A DNA stretch of 64,000 bases, from assembly GCF_037176765.1 (NCBI RefSeq), contig NC_090023.1, positions 54,080,866 through 54,144,865 of the forward strand. Reading direction: 5' to 3'. Position 1 is the stretch's first letter; each line of letters starts with the position of its first letter. This document shows positions 1 through 30,470 of the stretch, piece by piece. The position numbers were made by a program, and so were the translations under genes. Under the pieces are notes generated by a model. The model was not told the DNA's origin. It saw nothing but the letters and a program-made list of their open reading frames with translations, and ran no database searches. The stretch is from Anolis sagrei (Eukaryota > Chordata > Lepidosauria > Squamata > Anolidae).

Positions 1-213
1 TTCTCTTCTGGTTTTACAAAGACAGCGCTTCCATACTGAGCATGTGGTCTTTCCGCTACTAAGACCATTCCTGGAACTTTTGGTCATTTCTGTTGTTCAT
101 CCCAGTGTGTTTCTTGAACACACAGCACATCACATTTCTTATCTTGGCACAGTTTATAGAGCCGTTGTTCTTTGACAGTTGACATGCCTTCAATGTTGAT
201 AGAGATTATTGTA
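1..213 (-). mobile_element. LINE (jockey/CR1-like) endonuclease N-terminus, partial
   Basis: Read on the - strand it gives TITIISINIEGMSTVKEQ, then CDVLCVQETHWDEQ and AERPHAQYGSAVFVKPEE, the start of an apurinic-type LINE endonuclease with the catalytic QETH. It is cut by the window edge. One frame shift is visible between the QETH and AERPH parts. It is the same family as the copy at 398-2278 and lies head to tail with it. Confidence 0.75.
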
Positions 214-254
214 ATGGTTGGTCCTGAAAAGGTCCGTTGGTTGTTTTGCTTGCT

Positions 255-395
255 TGTTTGCATGCTGCAAGTTGCATCTGGTCACTTCTGGAGTGAGAGA
301 ATCAGCTGTCTATGAAAACATTGCCCAGGGGATGCCCGGATGTCTTGCAATCCTGCGAGGAGGCTTCTCTCATGCCTCCCTCCAAGTCAGCAGTG
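255..395 (-). mobile_element. tRNA-derived SINE fragment, type B
   Basis: Matches the right part of the SINE at 26888-27141, including the stretches GAGAGAATCAGC, TTGCCCAGGGGATGCCCGG and GGAGGCTTCTCTCATG. The tRNA head is missing. It separates two LINE copies. Confidence 0.6.
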
Positions 396-397
396 CC

Positions 398-2278
398 CAC
401 AACACTGAAGAAAACAATATAGAGATTATAACAGTAGAGTGTGCTGCAATGCTCCAGTGGGATTCCTTCCCAGGTAATCCTCAGAGCTCGGGATGCTTGT
501 CCGTTCTTGAGATGAAAAGCACATGTCTGTGTTTTAGATGGATTAGGGATCAGGTGGTTTTCCCTGTAATACGCAGTAAGAGCACCCTAGAGCTTTGGAG
601 AGCTTCTTTCAACCATCTCAAAGCTCGCTGCTTGAGCGTTAATGGCACGATCATCTGCATAGATGAAACTCTCTGTCCCTTCTGGCAGTGGCTGGTCATT
701 TGTGTAAATGTTGAACATGGATGGAGCAAGCACGCTCCCTGGGGCAGACTGTTCTTCTGTTTCCGCCATTTGCTTCTCTGGCCCTGGAACTCAACAAAAA
801 AGCTCCTGTTTTGTAGCAGGTTTCCTATGAGGTGGGTGAAGTGGTAGTCCTTTGTGATATTATACATTTTTCTCAGGAAGAGGCCGTGGTTGACAGTATC
901 ATAAGCTGCTGACAGGTCTATGAAGACAGCTCCTGTGATCTGCTGCCTTTCAAAGCCATCTTCTATGTGCTGAGTCAGGTTTAGCACTTGCGATGTGCAG
1001 CTTTTGCCTTTCTTGAAGCCAGCTTGCTGAGGAATCAGACATGGGTCTATTTTTTCCATAATTCTATGCAAAATAAGTCTCTCCAGAACTTTGTAGAGGT
1101 GACACAACAGGGAGATTGGTCTATAGCTTTTTGGGTCATTACGATCTTTGCCTGGTTTCAAGATGGCTATGACTCTTGCTTTCCTCCAGATTTTGGGGAT
1201 CTGACAGGATGCAGTGCAGTTGTTCATCAGCTCCAGCAGCTAGCGCCTTGCTTTTGGACCAAAGTTCTTGATTTCTTCCATCTGTATATCATCCAGGCCA
1301 GCTGCTTTGCCATTTTTACATTTATTGAGAGTCATGTCGAATTCATTAGAAGTAAAAGGTTCATGAAGGTTGTTGTTCTCAATATCTGGTTGTCTGGTTA
1401 TTGGTTTCATTCTTACTTTGGTGGCAAGGTTGGGTTTCCCATTCTTCAAGAGTTGGTGTGCTATCTGATTTGCCTTTATGTTGGCATGGGTATTAGTTTG
1501 TGAGGAGTCATTGCTCAATCGTCTTAGCAGCCTTCATGCCTTCTGGCTGCTCCTGCCCATGTTGACTTGTGTTATCAGCTTTATCTACTGTTCTTTCTTG
1601 GCTTCAGAGATGGAGGACACAATGCTCTGAGCGCCTGAAGGTTTTGCTCACTAAATGGGTCTTCATTATGGAGCCTGTAATACTTTTCCAACAAGGCAGC
1701 TGTTTCAGGAGAAAATACTTGAAGATAGTTGGTGCTGCAGCCTCTCGGTATAGAGGCCTGTGAGCAGGTTTTCACTATTTTGATGAAGTCCTCATATTCC
1801 TCAGGGATTGGCATGACCGATATGATCATGTTATCTAACATGTCTGAGAATTTAGTCCAATCTGCCTTTCTAAAGTTGAATCTTCATTTAAATCGAACTT
1901 CCTGGGGCCTTATAGTTGGAAACAGTTGGCATACTATTGCTGTGTGTTTGGAATTGGTGGTCCCACTGATTTAGTGCATTGCTGTACAATCTTGTCGCTC
2001 ACAAATAAGAGGTCTGGGTTATATCCTCGTTGCCATCTCCCACTGTTATAGGATGGTGGGAGCTTACTATCATGAATGAGTGATAGCTTGTGCAGTTCAG
2101 ACCAGCAGAGGACATCCTCTCCATTTTTATCCTATTGAGTATAGCCCCATACATGGCTATGGCTGTTAAAGTCACCTATTACTACTGCCCTTTGGTGCCT
2201 ATCAAAGTTCTCAGGGGAGGAGAAACAAAACTCTTCATTTGGGGGCTTGTACACAGAGCTCTACTGTATAATATAAAT
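398..2278 (-). mobile_element. LINE (jockey/CR1-like) fragment with endonuclease end and reverse transcriptase
   Basis: The - strand carries, from high to low coordinates: endonuclease motif AVVIGDFNSHSHVWGY (about 2145-2200), a linker YEDFIKIVKTCSQASIPRGC (1720-1800), GKAAGLDDIQMEEIKNFGPK, then RT blocks ILKPGKDRNDPKSYRPISLL, QAGFKKGKSCTSQVLNLTQ, FIDLSAAYDTVN, LPQGSVLAPSMFNIYTND and FIYADD. Frames are broken at several places, between 1518 and 1580, around 1230-1240 and around 770, so it is a fossil. Its 5' part is cut by the mariner fossil at 2279. The family resembles those annotated as mobile element jockey; the exact clade is not certain. Confidence 0.85.
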
Positions 2279-2999
2279 TCATCGTCAGATTTGTGAAGTG
2301 TACGGTGATACTGTTATGAGTGAAAGCAAAGTGCGTAAGTGGGTACGACAATTCAAAGATGCCGTGACAACATCCATGATGAGGACCACTCCGGTCGCCC
2401 TTCTTTGATTACAGACGATTTGATTTGATCACACACTCAAATCTTTGGTTTTTGTGGTCCTTTGTTAGGAGTTTTGGGACCCAACGGGAGCACAGTTTCC
2501 TAAACTTTAGGTGTTCAGAAACAGTGTTGTAAAGCACTGATCTCAACACGTCAGGGAATTCGTTTGAGAGACCTGTTATTGTGAAGCGCCTGTTCTCACG
2601 AATCCTCGCTTCAACTGAAGCCACCAAATCGTCTGTAATCAAAGAATGGCGACCGGAGCGGTCCTCATCACAGACGTTGTCACGGCATCTTTGAATTGTC
2701 GTACCCACTTACGCACTTTGCTTTCACTCATAACAGTATCACCGTACACTTCACAAATCTGTCGATGAATTTCTGCAGCAGGCAGGTTCCTTGCTGACAA
2801 AAACCATATCACTGAGCGAACCTCACATGCGGCGTGTGAGTTGAGAGTCTTAAACATTTTTAAAGCACAGAACAGAACCGTACAGCTTTGCTACAGAGCA
2901 GAAACTGAGCACAGTTGTTCCCGAGGCATGCGCTCGTTGCGGTATGCGCGTGAACTACTAGTGTCTACAACAAAACAGACCTTACTTAAAAAATACCCC
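2279..2999 (-). mobile_element. Mariner-like DNA transposon fossil with internal inverted duplication
   Basis: The - strand encodes a mariner N-terminal helix-turn-helix region: IHRQICEVYGDTVMSESKVR and KWVRQFKDA, then DRSGRHSLITDDLVASVEA, then KLCSRWVPKLLTKDHKNQR. A 5' end next to TA is seen at 2999-3001. The catalytic C-terminal part is absent. The stretch 2284-2421 on the + strand repeats 2637-2770 in reverse orientation, so the element is folded back on itself. It is non-functional. Confidence 0.8.
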
Positions 3000-3001
3000 T
3001 T

Positions 3002-4990
3002 ATACTAATGCAAACATTAATATGAGTACCTTGTTTGCTAACATGCTAGACTAACACCCTATAAAGATCCTTAACTATACATAATATGTAGAAGTAAGAA
3101 ATGCATTGCATTTCATATTAACATCAGTTTCTGAACTGGCCCAAAGGAAGATTTGTGTACTGTGAATTAGGATAGTATAATATAAATGCATGTATATTGC
3201 TTTGGGATTTTTTTTAGGATTTTCAAGTACTTACCATCACATTTGGTGTTTGTAGAAGTTTGCAATCTGGGATTTAATCAGACAAATCTGATTGCACATT
3301 TACTGAAAGGTTCTAAACAGTTCAATTGCTCTGAAATGATTTTTTATACTCCGCTCTGACATACTTGGATAGATACATGGCAGAATATAAATATTTTATA
3401 ACACAAATAAAATGAGAATGTGCTACAAAGAAATGAAAATAGCAAAACAAAGCATCCAACAAAAGCAACCATGTATTTTGACCATTATGACTTATAATAT
3501 TTTGTACATAATAGTAACTAATGTGAATTTTCAGCCAAATTATAAACATTATTAACACTAACATAGGCAAGATGAGGTAATATCATATTAGTACTGTACA
3601 TTACCTCCAAAGAATGCCTTTTAAAGTGCTGGAACAGCAAATGCAATTCAATGTGAACTTCATCATACTTTCAACATTGTTAATTGTACAGCCTTTATAT
3701 TTATCATGAGCAGTGGAAGAAAAGGACACAATACATATGTGCCCTTGGAATCAATAGGAATAAATTCATCAATGCCTTACTTAGATGATACTAATTTCTA
3801 ATGGACTTATAAGTGCCTGGTTCACTCTGGACACTGCATACATAATAATCACAGAAAACAGCATAAACAGGCAAACTTTTCTAGGGAATGTGTACAATTA
3901 TACAATTGATATGTACAGTCAAGTACATTTAGAAGCTGAGGTGATCTTTCAAAATAAATGTGATAACACATTTAGCTGATTTGACATGTTGTTTTCCATG
4001 TTACAGATAATATTTTTGTAGATATTTTATATGAGTACATACAGAGTCCAATCTTGTAGAATTTAGAGTAACTTCATATATATAATTGTTTGATCAGTTG
4101 TGTTCTGAGAACCGTGGGAGCATCCTTCTCTTGATCACATTATATACATCTGTGATATACATTCAGAGGTTGTTTTTCAGCAAGCTGGTGTTAGGGCAGG
4201 TGTCCTGGGAAAACAAATTATCTTATTTTTTTTATCCCTCATCAGGTAAGCCCTTTCCCCCCCTCAACTGGGCCTTAAGACTATTGTCAACTGTAATGCA
4301 ATTAAACCTGGTTTTAGTCCAAACCCAATGAACCAGAGCTTGGCAACAGGAGCTAATAGGAGTCTATACGTTCTTAAAAAGCTATCTACATTGTATGTAG
4401 TCCATGGGAAAGTGTATTCTCATAAAATCTCTTAATCCTTTTTCTTTATCAGTTTTCCATGGTGTGACCACGTTTGGAATACAGTGTCAATTCAGCCAAA
4501 TTCAAAAAGGAAAAAGATGTAGTAGAGCTAGAAAAGAGCAACCAAAATGTATCAAGGAGATGTAGAAACACCAGTATGAGGAAAGGGCACAGTGTTTGTG
4601 GGTGTTCAACACTGGGAAAAATATAAATAAAGGAGTATAAAATTATGAGTGAAACAGAAAAAGTAGATAGATTTTGCTTTTCTCTCTCTCTCATATATAA
4701 TGCTAGAACTGGATATATGTTGGGTGTAGAAGGATAATATTAGCCACTTGTCACAATAATATTACCTCTATATCAGAAGATCTTTCAATATTTGATGTTC
4801 TATAGTTGCACTCATGTTGTGCTTTTCATACTTCTTCTTCTCAATTTTGCAGATTATGAACTTTTACATCCTTAATTTCTCTATATTATTTAAAACCTAG
4901 CACTGTTGACTTCCCCCAGAGTTCTTTTAAATAAGCAATTAGAAGTTACTGATCTAGTTTACTTTTCTTTGTCAATTTACCCATTACTGT
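3002..4990. other. Unique AT-rich intergenic sequence upstream of POU1F1
   Basis: I see no gene, no repeat family and no long inverted repeat here beyond short A/T runs and a CT microsatellite at 4680-4692. Short open frames show no recognisable protein. Confidence 0.5.
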
Positions 4991-5009
4991 TTGTGTGTTG
5001 CTAACTGCC

Positions 5010-5485
5010 ACCAAGTGGACTTCCAGCTATGGTGACCCATGAATGAGAGAGCTCCAAGTCAATCTATCATCAACAATCCTGCTTGGATCTTGCAGACTCA
5101 GACTTCCTTGAATGGGTTGATCCGAGTATTATTGTCTTTTCTAGTGCGCCATATTTTCTCATAATGTGGCCAAAGTGTAACACTCTAAGTTTAGTTATCT
5201 TGGCTTCCAGGGAGAGTTCAGACTTGATTTGCTCCAGGACCAATGTATTTGTCTCTTTAGCAATCCATAATATCTGTAGAACTGTTCTCTAACATCACAT
5301 TTCAAATTCCTTAATTCTATTCCTGCACGCTTTCTTCAATGTAAAACTTTCACAACCATTCAAAGAAAGGGGAAATATGGTGGCTCGTCCAATCCTAACA
5401 TTAGTATTTAAAGATATATCTTTATACAACAGGATCTTATCTAGTTCCTTCACAGCTGCCCTTCCAGGTTGAGGCATTAGAGCAA
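5010..5485 (-). mobile_element. RTE/BovB-like LINE, C-terminal fragment
   Basis: On the - strand, AVKELDKILLYKDISLNTNV, then ATIFPLSLNGCESFTLKKA, and in another frame LHFGHIMRKYGALEKTIILG. These match the BovB C-terminal pattern LDSILKSRDITLPTKVR, GCESWTIKKA and LQYFGHLMRR. It is heavily decayed with several frame changes. Confidence 0.7.
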
Positions 5486-5939
5486 TGGTTCTCAACTTTT
5501 TTTTGACCAGGGACCACTTGACCAGGGACCACTCACCAACATCAGAACCAAAAGGATTACGACAAATCAGTTTTTGGTGAACTTTAGATATGGTGTGGTT
5601 GTTTGGGGTGCTGATTCAGAAAATTGCATTGGATAGACAACATCAACTGTAGTTTCTGATTCAGAACATGTGCCATCCAGTAGTAGCCATCTGATCGCCC
5701 ACAGAAAACCATATTTAATAATCTAGAGCTGATATTGTAGTAGTAATCTTTCATGGGTAGTCAGCCTCTCCCCTCCTGACATCCTTGTTGCCTCAACACT
5801 ATAAGAGGGTTTCGCAAGACCAGTCGCTCTCATTGCTGCATGTTTTCAAGGCAGCAGTGTAGTAATGGTGTGGCCACTGACCATATTTTCATTATTGGGG
5901 ACCACTGGTGGTCCACGAATCACAGGTTGGGAGCCACTG
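5485..5939. mobile_element. hAT-like nonautonomous element
   Basis: Ends read CAATGGTTCTCAACTT and, inverted, CAGTGGCTCCCAACC, related to the MITEs at 36431 and 38645. The interior of about 450 bp has no coding capacity, and no clear target duplication is seen. Confidence 0.55.
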
Positions 5940-6754
5940 TTGCAGTTATACAAAAGCAAACCTAGCATGCATGCAGTCCTGTCCAGACTTCCCAGCCCTT
6001 TGTTCATCCATAATGAGTAAATATGAGCCAAGTCAATGGGAAAATCAAAATTTACTCTTAAGTAACAGAGTCAAATAAGCAGCTTCAAAAACACAAAATA
6101 TCCAGCTTTGAAATAGCTCAGTCCATCTGCAGAAATAAATTCACATAAAGTACTTAGCATTAAATTCATTCATCTTCTTTGTAGATTTCTTCTTCCTTCA
6201 AATGGTGCAAGGACGCAAGCATAATAGGCTCTCAGCCTGGAACTTACTCGTGTAAGTTCTGAAGCAAGTGTTTCAGTAAGTCCCAAAATCCATTACAAAA
6301 CGCTCCCCAAGTTATACCCTATTCAGGGAGTGGTTTGAGCTTGTTAACCTTGATTACTTCAATTACCCAGGTGTTTTTCCCTTAACACACCTACACATGC
6401 ACACAGAGGAGATGATTGTTACAGAAACTTAGTCATATACATGCATATACCATAATAGTCCCTGCACTACAGCTTCTTGGCTGAGAATTCCAACTCTCTC
6501 CCTCTAGCCTGCAAATTCTAGGACTCCATTTGTTGGAATGGATGCAGTTAAAAGGTATCATAAAGCTATAATTGTAGTGTAAAGGAGACCATAGTCTAAA
6601 CTGTTTTAGATTAGGGTATTTTCTCCTTCGTTTGTGCAAATTGGCACAGTTGTAATTTAGTGTAAGTATAGTGGTTGGTTACATAGAGCACCTCAAGGGA
6701 TGTTGTGTTCTTTTCTGTGTCAGTGAATGTACAGATCTACAAAGAGGACGAGTC
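5940..6754. other. Non-coding intergenic sequence
   Basis: No gene or recognised repeat. Short open frames lack any domain. Confidence 0.45.
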
Positions 6755-7117
6755 CATTCATACATAGTATTTCTACTCTCCAAAAGCGCATCGGAAAAAC
6801 CAGGTTTTGAGATCCCTCTTGAAAATTGCTAAGGTGGGGGCCTTCATAATCTCACCTGGTAATGAGTTCCAAAGTCGGCGGGCCACAGAGGAGAAGGCTC
6901 TCTCCCTTGTGCTTACAAGATGAGCCTGTGATAATGGCAAGGGCGAAAGGAGAGCCTCCCCCAAGGATCTAAGAACTTGGGCTGGTTCATAGAGAGAGAT
7001 CCGGCCACAAAGGTAGGCAGGTCCCAAACTGTTTAGGGCTTTGTAGGTGATAACCTGCACCTTGAATTGGGACCAGAAGACAAACGGCAGCCAGTGAAGC
7101 TCCTTAAACAGGGGAGT
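6755..7117 (-). mobile_element. L2/CR1-like LINE, C-terminal fragment
   Basis: The - strand reads ITYKALNSLGPAYLCGRISL, then RERAFSSVARRLWNSLPGEI, then FKRDLKTWFFRCAF, the usual C-terminus of L2/CR1-type RT proteins. Upstream parts are lost. Confidence 0.75.
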
Positions 7118-7127
7118 TGACCTTTCC

Positions 7128-7270
7128 CTGTAATTTATTTATTTATTTATTTGCTTTACTTCTATACCGCCTTTCTCAGCCGAGATGGCGACTCAAGGAG
7201 GTTTACATAGTAAAGATCAACACAACAACATCAAAAAGGCAATTAAAAATACACTATACAACATATCAAG
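7128..7270 (-). mobile_element. LINE 3' tail
   Basis: TTTA repeats are followed by ATACCGCCTTTCTCAGC and ACTCAAGGAGGTTTACA, the inverted 3' tail shared by many copies in this window. Confidence 0.65.
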
Positions 7271-7728
7271 TCAAAAACAATCATTATCATAGACGTGCGC
7301 CTCAGTAAACAAATCAGAATCCGTAATCATAATCCTTTATGCCAATTCCTATGTTCAGTTGTACCATCTTACTGTATTTCATTGCACTATTTAATTCACC
7401 CCAGTTATTAATCTGGCTGCTTTAAATTAATCTTGGTGCTTTAAATATTCCATACATCATAGTTTTATGCCAAACAATGTTATACACAATGTTTTTAATA
7501 TTCCCAAAGTAACAAAATGACTGCCAGTTGGTGAAGTATGGAAACATAGCATTTCCCCATTTTTCTGAAATTGTCTGTTTTCTTCTTCCCCAAAATGGAA
7601 TGGCTTCCAAATTTTTAGAAATTATTTTACCTTTCTAAATTTTCTTCACTTAACCAGTCTTAGTCTGCAAGATTAGATTGCATCAACATGATTATAATGT
7701 TCAATTTGATGAAAATAATAGTAGGTGA

Positions 7729-7945
7729 TGTCTACGGACAATGCAGGCTCTTTGGCTTAGAAATGGAGATGAGCGCCACCTCCCGGAGTCGGAAGGGGAA
7801 GCCTTTACCCTTATCTGCATTTTGTTGTTTCTAGTCTTTGAATGTTTGGCTTTGTGTTTATGTATACTGGAATCCTCCCTGAGTTCCCTCAGAAAGATAG
7901 GGTGGAATATAAATTTATTATTATTAATTATTATTATTAAAAATG
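7729..7945 (+). mobile_element. Sauria-type SINE 3' fragment followed by LINE 3' tail
   Basis: 7729-7813 matches the SINE tail (TGTCTACGGACAATGC, TTAGAAATGGAGATGAGC, CCTTTACCC). 7817-7945 is a LINE tail with CCTGAGTTCCCTCAG and an ATT microsatellite. Confidence 0.6.
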
Positions 7946-9049
7946 CTGCTTTGCCTTCCAAATAGTAGAAAGGCATGTGATCACTGTTTATATAACATGA
8001 TAAGTAATTTCTCTCATATTTTTTTTATCATGAATCCATTTCTTTTAAAAAACAAACAAAAAAAACAACCCCGAACTTTTTAAAACATTTGGAAGCACTG
8101 TGAAGTTGGTTTGTAGCTAATAATAGGTTGTCTTTGGGGTGGGGGTGCTAACTCAGATTCTCAGTATCTGGAGTTCAATTGAACTCAGCAAGTCCAAAGA
8201 GCAATAGAATGCACAATGATTGCCAGCAGTTTGAGTCTATGTATAACTCAGAAAAGGTGGGATCACTTCCTATTAGGTCAAATATAAGAAATATTTCAAC
8301 TCAGCATCTGTTGCTTACCACAGGATACTTAAAATGCTTTGTGGGAGAAAACATTGTCTTCAAAAACTTCAAAAGAGTATTACGGTATACAACAGTATCT
8401 GAATTTGTCCATATTGCAAAATAGATGTGTTTCTTCCAGATAAATCTTTTTTAATAACAGCAGAAAATAGATTTTAAAACCATACAGTTAAAACATAAAG
8501 TCTTTAAAATTGTTACTTCAAGGGAACTGTTGACGAACTGTAGTTCCCTTAGGGATTTAAAATCTCCTTTGTTTTTTTGTAGACTTGTTATTCTAAATAG
8601 CCACTTGCCAAGCAGTATATTCATCTTTGCCCAATAACATGTATTTATGAATCTATTAATATGGCCAACATATTAAAATTGAATCATATTTGTATAGTTT
8701 TAAGGGGTCTTCTTTTCCTGAGCAGATCTTTCTGGAGACTTTAAGCTTTGAGTTAGCTACCTTGGAAGAAAATAAAAAAAGACTAGTGGGAATGAGGGCG
8801 GGGGCATGAACAGGTGTTCCTACAGATGAGCAACACTGAGGGCTTTCTATAGTGATCATATGAGCAGAAATTGGGATAAAAGAACTGCCTCCAATAGCCT
8901 TATCCAATATTGTTCCTTCACAAAAGCCTGCTTGAAAAAAACCCTGCAAAATTGGGTCTCTGGTTTCCTACTCATTAATTGGGTGTCTGTTATGTTCAGG
9001 CGGGAAGGAAGGAGGTTCCAAAGCGATCAAGCAACATGGCTGGGCAAAA
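7946..9049. other. POU1F1 upstream flank, no recognised element
   Basis: Unique sequence with A-rich runs and no repeat that I recognise. As the proximal 1.1 kb upstream of POU1F1 it may hold regulatory sites, but none beyond the core promoter can be named. Confidence 0.45.
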
Positions 9050-9140
9050 CACATTAAAATGGATAAAAGGATATCCTTGTGGTATAAATACCTGCACACG
9101 ACCTCCCTGTACACCTCAGCCCACGTTATGTATATATGCA
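9050..9140 (+). promoter_or_regulatory. POU1F1: POU1F1 core promoter: TATA box and two Pit-1 sites
   Basis: TATAAATA lies at 9083-9090, about 170 bp before the start codon, so transcription probably begins near 9113-9118 (inferred). Two exact matches to the Pit-1 consensus WWTATNCAT are seen on the - strand: TTTATCCAT at 9059-9067 (about -50) and TATATACAT at 9128-9136 (about +15). Mammalian Pit-1 promoters are known to have a positive autoregulatory site near -50 and a repressive one just after the start site, matching this layout. Confidence 0.7.
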
Positions 9141-9253
9141 AGTGAAGGAGCTGGCAACCGACTTTGAACTGCTGTGAACTACATAGGTTAGTCAGGAGAA
9201 AAGCAAGGCAAGGCATCTCTCTTTCTTCCCTCTTGCTCATTCTCTTGGTGGGA

Positions 9254-27673
<18,420 letters not shown>

Positions 27674-28138
27674 AATTCCTTTCAAAGAGAAGTGGTTTTA
27701 AAAGCCTGATTTTGAAAGAGTTTGGAACTCAGAGCATGTAGTAATTACCACTTTTAGAAGTTCTCCAGATTCCATCTTTTGTTTTAAATACGGCACGTTT
27801 CCTTAGGAGACATAGGACCTTCATATGGCAGCTCTTAGCACAATTACTTTAGAGCACTTAGGGATTACCAGATATATGGAGGTTGGACAAAGCTATCCTT
27901 TTTTACAGACTCTGGAAATGTATTTCTTGATTTGAAGTTGACTGGCCCATCAGCTGTAGCGTGGGCAGCTATTGCTTCGCTCTTGCTGCAAATTGCAGGA
28001 GGCAAGGGAACCCCTAATCTTTTTAAAATGTCACCTTTTTATGTTTTACTGCATTAACCAATCTTTGTCTTTATTTCTTGTTTTATAGCAGTGCTGTTGA
28101 GGAGGGATTATACTAACTAACAAGGAACTTTTTTCAAA

Positions 28139-28144
28139 AATAAA
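28139..28144 (+). terminator. Candidate POU1F1 poly(A) signal AATAAA
   Basis: AATAAA about 466 bp after the POU1F1 stop codon, within A-rich sequence. It is the first canonical hexamer I noticed downstream. No transcript evidence is available. Confidence 0.3.
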
Positions 28145-28214
28145 AAGGGGAGCTTTTTCATATGCATAAAATTCTAGCGCTATAGTATGGTTAGAACAGA
28201 GCGAAGACTGAACA

Positions 28215-28280
28215 ATGGCCCCTTCCACACAGCTGTATAAAAACCCACATTATCTGCTTTCAACTGGGTTATATGGCATA
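28215..28280. mobile_element. MITE half fragment
   Basis: ATGGCCCCTTCCACACAGCT, ACATTATCTGCTTTCAACTG and GGTTATATGGC are one arm of the same family as 24941-25072. Confidence 0.5.
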
Positions 28281-29735
28281 ACTTACCCCTCCTTTCCATA
28301 TTGGCAAATTCATTCTCTCTGTACTAAGCTGGTAGAGGCAAGAGATGCATTTCAGAAGATCCGTAGAGTCTGTAATCATATCTCTGAACCATATGTCAAG
28401 ACCCACAGTCTAGAAGCACTCCATTTAATTTACACCATGTTTCAATCCCGAGTTTAATCAATCTGGACCGATAGCAAGAGAAATAGGAGATTTAAAAACC
28501 CAAGACAAGGAAATTGTGCTTGTGCCTCTGTGCTGTTGTTCTGTAATCCCAATACTCCATTAGTGCCATGGACATTAGATGAAGTAGCTACGTTAAAGTA
28601 CAGCATGCAGTCTTTTCCTTAACAAGCATGGGATTTCATAGAAGGGAGGAAAGACTACAAGAATTAAGAGATTTCCAGGAGGCGGGGGTAAAGACCGAAA
28701 CAACTGGCAGCTCCTGCTGTGGCTGGGCTTATCTGCCAGTTGATGAGTACCTCTTGTAGATGACAGGTCCTTAACTCAAAAGCCGCTTAAAGCAGCTGTT
28801 GGCCTAATGAAGAGAGCTTTAGAAGACAGTGAAGACCCCTGCTGGTTAAAATATTGCCAATAATTTTAATGTAGGCAAGGCTTAGAGTGAAGACATTATC
28901 TATACTTCTTAAATTCATATTTAAGCTATTTCACTCTACCTTTGCATTTCGCTTTCTGCTTAGAGAAGCTCAGTGAGGATTAAGAGCTTGCAATTACCAA
29001 AGAGAAATTGGCCCAATAAGACGTGTTGCTTATCCTACTTTAAGTCATACCTGGGAAACAAGACAGCAATTACCTGTCCACTGGTTTGTACCCATTTCAA
29101 GAACTTATTCTAAATGGATACAAAGGATCATGCAAGCTGAATTCCCATCCAAGAAGGGGACCATTTAATAGGCACCCCACATCTTCAGTGGGGTCACATT
29201 GGCAGAAAAGTTTGCAGCTTGGTTGAAAAAAGCACTTTGCTATACATTGACAACAGAATATGCCTTTAAAATGTTGAAGTCATATTTTCAAAATACTGTT
29301 CAGTGGATAAAAAAGAGCTGGGGATTGTTAGAAAAAGTAGGTATATATTATTGTATTTATGTTAAGTTATATGATGCTCATTTTCTTGTGGTATCCATCA
29401 GTTTGTAATGTCTACCATATTATGTACCCTTCTTAGATTTTTATTAGCCAGAGTATACATTTTTTCAAGGCTTGTCACACACATGCATATTTACCACTTC
29501 CTTTGTCCTAGTGTGATTATGTTTCTGTTTTCAAATTTATATGACTAACTTGATGTTTCAGTTTTCATTTTACAGTTCCATAAATAGTCTCAAAAATCAC
29601 ATTATTAATTGCTTTTTTTTCCTGCAGAGCACCTGTGTTTTCACAGCCACCATATCTAATATTTAGCAAATAAAATTCCATAGGTAAGGAAGAAAAATTA
29701 TGGAAAAAGAGGATTTTAGCTTACACACACACAGA
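28281..29735. other. Unique sequence downstream of POU1F1, possible conserved non-coding region
   Basis: No transposon recognised. 28640-29110 has mixed composition with several homeodomain-type cores (CAATTACC at 28992 and again near 29069). Conservation is not testable here. Confidence 0.35.
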
Positions 29736-30042
29736 GGGGTGGCAGTGGTGCAACCACGAAGCTGTAGAACTTGCCGAACACATCAGCAGTTCAAATACGC
29801 AGATCAGGATGAAGTCTTGCTGTTAGCCCCAGCTTTTGCCAACCCAGCATTTGGAAAACATGCAAATGTGAGATCAATAGGTACTGCCTTGGCAGGAAGG
29901 TAATGGTGCTGCATGCAGTCATGCTGGCCACATGACCTAGGAGGTGTCTACAGACCTCTTCAGCTTAGAAATGGAGAAGAGCACCACCCCCAAGTCAGAC
30001 TCAAGTAGACTTAATGTCGAGGGGAATCCTTTATCTTTACTA
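29736..30042 (+). mobile_element. Sauria-type tRNA SINE (type A)
   Basis: Head GGGGTGGCAGTGGTGCAACC, body TAGCCCCAGCTTTTGCC, AAACATGCAAATGTGAG and TTAGAAATGGAGAAGAGC, tail ending CCTTTATCTTTAC. Confidence 0.8.
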
Positions 30043-30284
30043 TACTATATATGTTTGTTAAACAGCTGCTAGCAGCACAGGAATCTTTAACACAAGTCTT
30101 CAATGAAGTTTTTACAAATAGAGTGGGATTGTGGATGAGATTAATCCTTAAACATGACACTGGAATACAGAATTTGAAATTAGAAATGCAGACACCTTCT
30201 GTTAACTCATCCTTTTAAGACATGCTCATATATCATTTTAGGCTCATAAACCCCATACCAGGATGGTATAGTGATTTTAATTCT

Positions 30285-30470
30285 GTATTGGGACTTTTGG
30301 AGATCAGGGCTTGAATTATGACTCGACCATGGAAACCCAATGAGCGAGCTTAGGGCCACACACTCTCAGACCCAGTGGAAACCTTTTCTGAACAAATCCT
30401 GCCATGAAATATCCAAGATGGGCTTGTCTTAGGGTTGCTATACTTCAAGGTAAACAAAAACAAGTACAAA
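30285..30470 (+). mobile_element. tRNA-derived SINE, type C
   Basis: GGAGATCAGGGCTTGAATTA, CATGGAAACCCAATGAGCG, CTGAACAAATCCTGCCATG and CTTCAAGGTAAACAAAAAC, decayed forward copy. Confidence 0.6.

Noticed and set aside
218-847. 209-codon + strand open frame
   Set aside because: It is antisense to LINE reverse transcriptase sequence and shows no protein family.
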